A DNA stretch of 16,648 nt from Thermodesulfobacteriaceae bacterium UBA6232 (lineage in GTDB: Bacteria > Desulfobacterota > Thermodesulfobacteria > Thermodesulfobacteriales > Thermodesulfobacteriaceae): contig DJWK01000004.1 of the NCBI GenBank assembly GCA_002441555.1, forward strand, positions 1 through 16,648. Reading direction: 5' to 3'. The notes beneath the pieces were generated by a model. It made no database searches. It was not told where the DNA came from and worked only from the letters and a program-made list of their open reading frames with translations. Both the position numbers and the translations under genes were made by a program. This document shows, in pieces, positions 13,307 to 16,648 of this stretch; position 1 is the stretch's first letter; each line of letters begins with the position of its first letter.

Positions 13307-15514
13307 ATGGCCGAGAAGAAAAAAAAGAGATGGATTACCGATTGGTGGCCTGAAAGACTTAATTTAAAAGTTTTAAGGCAACATTGTCCCACCAACAATC
13401 CCTATGGCCCTGACTTTGATTATGCCAGTGAGGTTGAAACTCTTGATCTTCAGACTGTTAAGGAAGATTTAAAAAGGCTTATGAAGGAATCTCAGGATTG
13501 GTGGCCTGCTGATTTTGGACATTATGGTCCTCTTTTTATTCGTCTTGCCTGGCATAGTGCAGGAAGTTATAGAATTTTTGACGGAAGAGGCGGGGCAAGA
13601 ACAGGTGAAATAAGATTTCCTCCGAGAATAAACTGGCCTGATAATATCTCCTTGGATAAAGCCTTAAGGCTTTTATGGCCAATAAAACAGAAATATGGAA
13701 AGAAGCTTTCCTGGGCAGATCTTATTATTCTTGCAGGGAATGTGGCCCTTGAGGACATGGGGGTAAAAACCATAGGGATTGCCCTTGGAAGAGAAGATAT
13801 CTGGGAGCCCGATGAATCTGCAGATTGGGGGCCAGAGCTTGAGATGCTCTCAGGAAAAGAGCGTATGAAAGAGGGAGAGCTTGAAAAGCCCTTTGCAGCA
13901 ACGGAAATGGGGTTGATTTATGTTAACCCAGAGGGTCCTGAGGGCAACCCTGATCCCCTTGCCTCTGCCAAAGAGATAAGGCTTGCCTTTTCAAGAATGG
14001 GGATGAACGATGAGGAAACAGTTGCCCTCATTGCTGGAGGGCACGCCTTTGGAAAATGTCACGGTGCAGGCCCTGACAAATTTTTGGGGCCTGATCCCAG
14101 TTCCTCTGATGTTGAAGCCCAGGGTCTTGGCTGGAAATTCAACTACAAAAGCGGAAAAGGCCCCGATACCTTCACAAGTGGCTTTGAGCTTGCTTGGTCT
14201 TCAACCCCTACCAAATTTGGTATTTCTTATCTTAAATTTCTATTTACCTATGAATGGGAATTAACCAAAAGCCCTGCAGGAAAACATCAATGGGTTGCCA
14301 AGGATGCCCCTTCTATAGTTCCTGATGCCCACGATCCCAATAAAAAACATCCTCCCATGATGCTTACAGCTGATCTTGCCTTAAGATTTGATCCTGTTTA
14401 TTCAAAAATTGCAAAAAGATTTCTTGAAAATCCCAAAGAATTTGAAGAGGCCTTTGCAAGGGCCTGGTTTAAGCTTATTCACAGGGATATGGGACCAAAG
14501 GAATGTTATCTCGGTCCAGAAGTTCCTGAAGAAGACTTTATCTGGCAGGATCCTTTACCCAAGAGGGATTATGAATTGCCTTCAGAAGAAGACATTGAGA
14601 ATTTAAAGGAAGCTATTAGGAAGTCCGATCTTTCTTTTAAAGATGTTTTATATACTGCTTTTTCTTCTGCAGTAACGTATAGGGATTCAGATCGCAAGGG
14701 AGGGGCCAATGGAGCAAGGATAAGATTGAAACCATTGAAAAATTGGGAGGTTAATCATCCCGAAAGGCTTTCCAAGGTGATTGAGGGCCTTGAAAAAATT
14801 AAGGAAAGCTTTGACAGGGATAGAGCCCCTGAGGGAAAAAAGATATCTTTAGCAGACCTTATTGTTCTTGCTGGAAATGTTTTTTTGGAAGAGGCTGCTA
14901 AAAAGGGAGGTTTTTCTGTAAAGGTTCCCTTTGTTCCTGGGAGAAGGGATGCCTTGCAAGAAAATCTTGATGTTGCTTTCTGGAATCACCTTGAGCCCGT
15001 GTTTTGTGGTTTTAGAAACTATATTAAGGATCCCTCTTTAAATAAAAAGGTTAAACTTGAAGAGCTTCTTGTTGACAAAGCCCAACTTTTAAAGCTTACT
15101 GTTCCTGAGCTTGTATGCCTCTATGGAGGATTGAGGGTGCTTGGAATAACCTTTAATTTTGAAGATTGGGGCGTTTTTACTGATAGGGCAGGAGTTCTTT
15201 CCACGGACTTTTTTGAAAACCTTCTCAGCATGGACACAGAATGGCGTCCCCTTGATGAGAATAAGGTTTACTATGAAGGATTTGACAGAAAAACTGGCGC
15301 CTTGAAATGGAGGGCTACCAGGGTTGATTTGATTTTTGGGCATCATGAAGAACTGAGGGCTGTTTGTGAGGTTTATGCCTCAAGAGATGGAAAGGAAAAG
15401 TTTGTAGAGGATTTTATCAAGGTTTGGACAAAGCTTATGCACATTGATAGATTTGACCTTTGGAGGGAGGATAGAGCCCTATATAAGCGACTTACAGGAG
15501 GCTTGACAATTTAA
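13307..15514 (+). CDS. katG: Catalase-peroxidase
   Basis: KatG is a cytoplasmic haem enzyme that removes hydrogen peroxide by catalase and peroxidase reactions. The 735-residue product has both the catalytic N-terminal and the haem-free C-terminal halves. Distal-side residues are R79, W82 and H83 (FIRLAWHSAG); the proximal haem ligand is H246 (AGGHAFGKCHGA). The Trp-Tyr-Met crosslink needed for catalase activity is predicted as W82-Y205-M231, with spacing within one residue of that in the M. tuberculosis enzyme (W107-Y229-M255-H270). The start is ATG 13307 because AGGAG lies at 13295-13299; an in-frame ATG at 13268 overlaps the promoter and would add a non-conserved 13-residue tail. The last codons contain the -35 box of the first rRNA promoter repeat. 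For a presumed anaerobe this is an oxygen-defence gene; neighbouring genes give no regulatory clue. Lateral origin is possible but not shown. Confidence 0.97.
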   Translation: MAEKKKKRWITDWWPERLNLKVLRQHCPTNNPYGPDFDYASEVETLDLQTVKEDLKRLMKESQDWWPADFGHYGPLFIRLAWHSAGSYRIFDGRGGARTGEIRFPPRINWPDNISLDKALRLLWPIKQKYGKKLSWADLIILAGNVALEDMGVKTIGIALGREDIWEPDESADWGPELEMLSGKERMKEGELEKPFAATEMGLIYVNPEGPEGNPDPLASAKEIRLAFSRMGMNDEETVALIAGGHAFGKCHGAGPDKFLGPDPSSSDVEAQGLGWKFNYKSGKGPDTFTSGFELAWSSTPTKFGISYLKFLFTYEWELTKSPAGKHQWVAKDAPSIVPDAHDPNKKHPPMMLTADLALRFDPVYSKIAKRFLENPKEFEEAFARAWFKLIHRDMGPKECYLGPEVPEEDFIWQDPLPKRDYELPSEEDIENLKEAIRKSDLSFKDVLYTAFSSAVTYRDSDRKGGANGARIRLKPLKNWEVNHPERLSKVIEGLEKIKESFDRDRAPEGKKISLADLIVLAGNVFLEEAAKKGGFSVKVPFVPGRRDALQENLDVAFWNHLEPVFCGFRNYIKDPSLNKKVKLEELLVDKAQLLKLTVPELVCLYGGLRVLGITFNFEDWGVFTDRAGVLSTDFFENLLSMDTEWRPLDENKVYYEGFDRKTGALKWRATRVDLIFGHHEELRAVCEVYASRDGKEKFVEDFIKVWTKLMHIDRFDLWREDRALYKRLTGGLTI

Positions 15515-15535
15515 AAAACAGACATATTTTATAAC
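15503..15535 (+). promoter_or_regulatory. rRNA promoter repeat 1
   Basis: TTGACA (15503-15508) overlaps the last katG codons. TATAAC (15530-15535) follows at an overlong 21-base distance, or TATTTT (15525-15530) at 16 bases. CTTTGAAA comes next at 15541-15548. This is the most degenerate of the four units; its activity is doubtful. Confidence 0.5.
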
Positions 15536-15574
15536 AAGTTCTTTGAAAGAGAACAAACCTGAATAAAAAGGGGC

Positions 15575-15607
15575 TTGACAGTTTAAAAATCCAGGTTAAT
15601 TTATAAT
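15575..15607 (+). promoter_or_regulatory. rRNA promoter repeat 2
   Basis: TTGACA (15575-15580) and a perfect TATAAT (15602-15607) are 21 bases apart; TAATTT (15597-15602) at 16 bases is an alternative -10. CTTTGAAA lies at 15613-15620. The first bases after TTGACA (GTTTAAAAA) resemble those in repeat 1 (ATTTAAAAA), which suggests that the units arose by duplication. Confidence 0.55.
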
Positions 15608-15635
15608 TAGATCTTTGAAAAAAGCTTTTTGAGAC

Positions 15636-15664
15636 TTGACAAATTTGCTTAAGTGTGTTATAAA
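15636..15664 (+). promoter_or_regulatory. rRNA promoter repeat 3
   Basis: TTGACA (15636-15641), a 17-base spacer and TATAAA (15659-15664) form a near-consensus sigma-70-type promoter. A boxA-like GCTCTTTGTAAAAATT follows from 15675, close to the bacterial rrn boxA GCTCTTTA/TTCTTTGAAA forms. Confidence 0.75.
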
Positions 15665-15717
15665 ATAATAAAAAGCTCTTTGTAAAAATTTTCTTTTAAA
15701 TCTTTTTAAAAGGTCTC

Positions 15718-15746
15718 TTGACAATTTTCTAAATTGGTTTTATAAT
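15718..15746 (+). promoter_or_regulatory. rRNA promoter repeat 4 (principal candidate)
   Basis: TTGACA (15718-15723), exactly 17 bases, then TATAAT (15741-15746) is a full-consensus promoter, the best in the window. Transcription would begin near 15753, about 112 bases before the 16S gene, and the boxA-like element at 15762 would be near the 5' end of the transcript. Confidence 0.85.
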
Positions 15747-15759
15747 TAAATATTAGTTG

Positions 15760-15772
15760 ATCTTTGAAAATT
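15760..15772 (+). promoter_or_regulatory. boxA-like antitermination element of the rRNA leader
   Basis: GATCTTTGAAAAT matches the TTCTTTGAAAACT-type boxA seen before 16S genes in many bacteria, where NusB/NusE (S10) bind nascent RNA to prevent Rho-dependent termination. Related copies follow each upstream promoter unit (15541, 15613, 15678). The identity is inferred from position and sequence. Confidence 0.6.
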
Positions 15773-15790
15773 GAATAGCGCTTGTACCTG

Positions 15791-15856
15791 GGCCCAAAAG
15801 TTAAGAACTTTTGCGGCCGGCCCTTCCTGGTCAACCAGGGAGGGTGATTGAGCCGG
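15791..15856 (+). other. Structured 16S rRNA leader with two hairpins
   Basis: Base composition flips here from AT-rich to GC-rich. Hairpin one pairs CAAAAGTT (15795-15802) with AACTTTTG (15806-15813) over a 3-base loop, extendable by GGCC on both sides (15791-15794 and 15815-15818). Hairpin two pairs CCCTTCCTGG (15821-15830) with CCAGGGAGGG (15835-15844) over TCAA, with one G-U pair, and can be closed by CCGG at 15817-15820 and 15853-15856. The outer arms of the two hairpins share 15817-15818 and are mutually exclusive. Likely roles are pre-rRNA folding or processing. Confidence 0.6.
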
Positions 15857-15864
15857 ATCAAATT

Positions 15865-16648
15865 TTTCCTGAGGGTTTGATCCTGGCTCAGGGCGAACGC
15901 TAGCGGCGCGCCTAACACATGCAAGTCGTGCGGGAAAGGGCTTCGGCCCTAGTACCGCGGCAGACGGGTGAGTAACACGTGAGCAACCTGTCCCCGGGTC
16001 TGGGATAACCACCCGAAAGGGTGGCTAATACCGGATAAAGTCACCGAACGCAAGTTCGGTGATGAAAGGGGGCCTCTGCATAGCAAGCTCCTGCCTGGGG
16101 AGGGGCTCGCGGCCCATCAGCTAGTTGGTGGGGTAACGGCCCACCAAGGCTATGACGGGTAGCCGGCCTGAGAGGGTGGTCGGCCACACGGGCACTGAGA
16201 CACGGGCCCGACTCCTACGGGAGGCAGCAGTGGGGAATCTTGGGCAATGGGCGAAAGCCTGACCCAGCGACGCCGCGTGGGGGAAGAAGGCCTTCGGGTC
16301 GTAAACCCCTGTTCTGGGGGAAGAACCCTGAGCGGGTTAAGAGCCCGTTCAGGCTGACGGTACCCCAGGAGAAAGCCACGGCTAACTGCGTGCCAGCAGC
16401 CGCGGTAATACGCAGGTGGCGAGCGTTGCCCGGAATCACTGGGCGTAAAGGGTGCGTAGGCGGCAGGGCAAGTCGCAGGTTAAAGCCCGGGGCTCAACCC
16501 CGGAAAGGCCTGCGATACTGCCCTGCTTGAGGGCCGGAGAGGCTGGCGGAATTCCCGGTGTAGGGGTGAAATCCGTAGATATCGGGAGGAACACCGGTGG
16601 GGAAGCCGGCCAGCTGGACGGTCCCTGACGCTGAGGCACGAAAGCGTG
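15865..16648 (+). rRNA. 16S ribosomal RNA, 5' half (3' end outside the window)
   Basis: Universal landmarks occur in order: GGTTTGATCCTGGCTCAG from 15874, ACTCCTACGGGAGGCAGCAG at 16211-16230, GTGCCAGCAGCCGCGGTAA at 16390-16408, and ACTGGGCGTAAAG from 16438. The window ends in GACGCTGAGGCACGAAAGCGTG, near E. coli position 770, so about half the gene is present. The start at 15865 is set from the usual spacing to the 8-27 segment and is accurate to a few bases. The GC content is far above that of the protein genes, as expected for a thermophile. The sequence style suggests Thermodesulfobacteria, judged by recollection rather than by alignment. Confidence 0.97.

Noticed and set aside
15968..15986. 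CACGTG inside the 16S gene as a third parS
   Set aside because: It is part of the conserved 16S segment GAGTAACACGTGAGCAACC and lacks the TGTT/AACA arms.
15746..16530. Open frames in the rRNA promoter/leader and 16S gene on both strands
   Set aside because: They coincide with the 16S rRNA gene and its leader; open frames arise easily in GC-rich RNA genes and have no protein-like features.

Overview
The window appears to be chromosomal DNA from a thermophilic, largely anaerobic bacterium, most likely of the Thermodesulfobacteriaceae type (Thermodesulfobacterium/Caldimicrobium-like). That placement is inferred from three things: AT-rich, Lys/Glu-rich protein genes sit next to a strikingly GC-rich 16S rRNA gene, as expected of a thermophile; the 16S wording looks like that group; and a 2-hydroxyacyl-CoA-dehydratase-type iron-sulfur system and two radical SAM enzymes point to anaerobic metabolism. 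No database search was possible.

Layout. (1) 1-2924: the 3' part of a transglutaminase-like protein gene, then a two-gene unit encoding a single-subunit 2-hydroxyacyl-CoA-dehydratase-family protein and its ATP-driven [4Fe-4S] activator. This pair resembles the double-cubane-cluster protein (DCCP/DCCP-R) system. (2) 3100-5574: a large membrane sensor with a periplasmic CxxCH haem motif, followed by HAMP, GAF-like, GGDEF (with I-site) and EAL domains. It is a probable redox- or ligand-sensing cyclic-di-GMP enzyme. (3) 5635-12051: a tightly packed same-strand run trpB-trpA-aroB-dapF-dapA-Crp/Fnr regulator-radical SAM (SPL-like), with several overlapping genes. It joins the end of tryptophan synthesis, the second shikimate-pathway step and lysine/diaminopimelate synthesis to a regulator and a radical SAM enzyme. 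(4) 12071-13171: the only minus-strand gene, a Cys-rich PflA-like radical SAM protein convergent with the previous operon. (5) 13307-15514: katG catalase-peroxidase with its own promoter. (6) 15503-15864: an array of four promoter-like repeats, each TTGACA plus a TATAA box followed by a CTTTGAAA/boxA-like element, then a GC-rich structured leader. (7) 15865-16648: the 5' half of a 16S rRNA gene, cut by the window edge.

The most notable non-coding signal is a perfect palindrome, TGTTCCACGTGGAACA, present twice inside an identical 20-bp palindrome (10507-10526 and 12053-12072). It matches the bacterial parS consensus bound by ParB/Spo0J. The two sites bracket the Crp/Fnr-radical SAM gene pair and suggest that this locus is a chromosome-segregation centre, so probably near the replication origin. 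The adjacent rRNA operon with its multi-promoter array is compatible with such a location.

No CRISPR array, insertion sequence, tRNA or prophage gene is visible.
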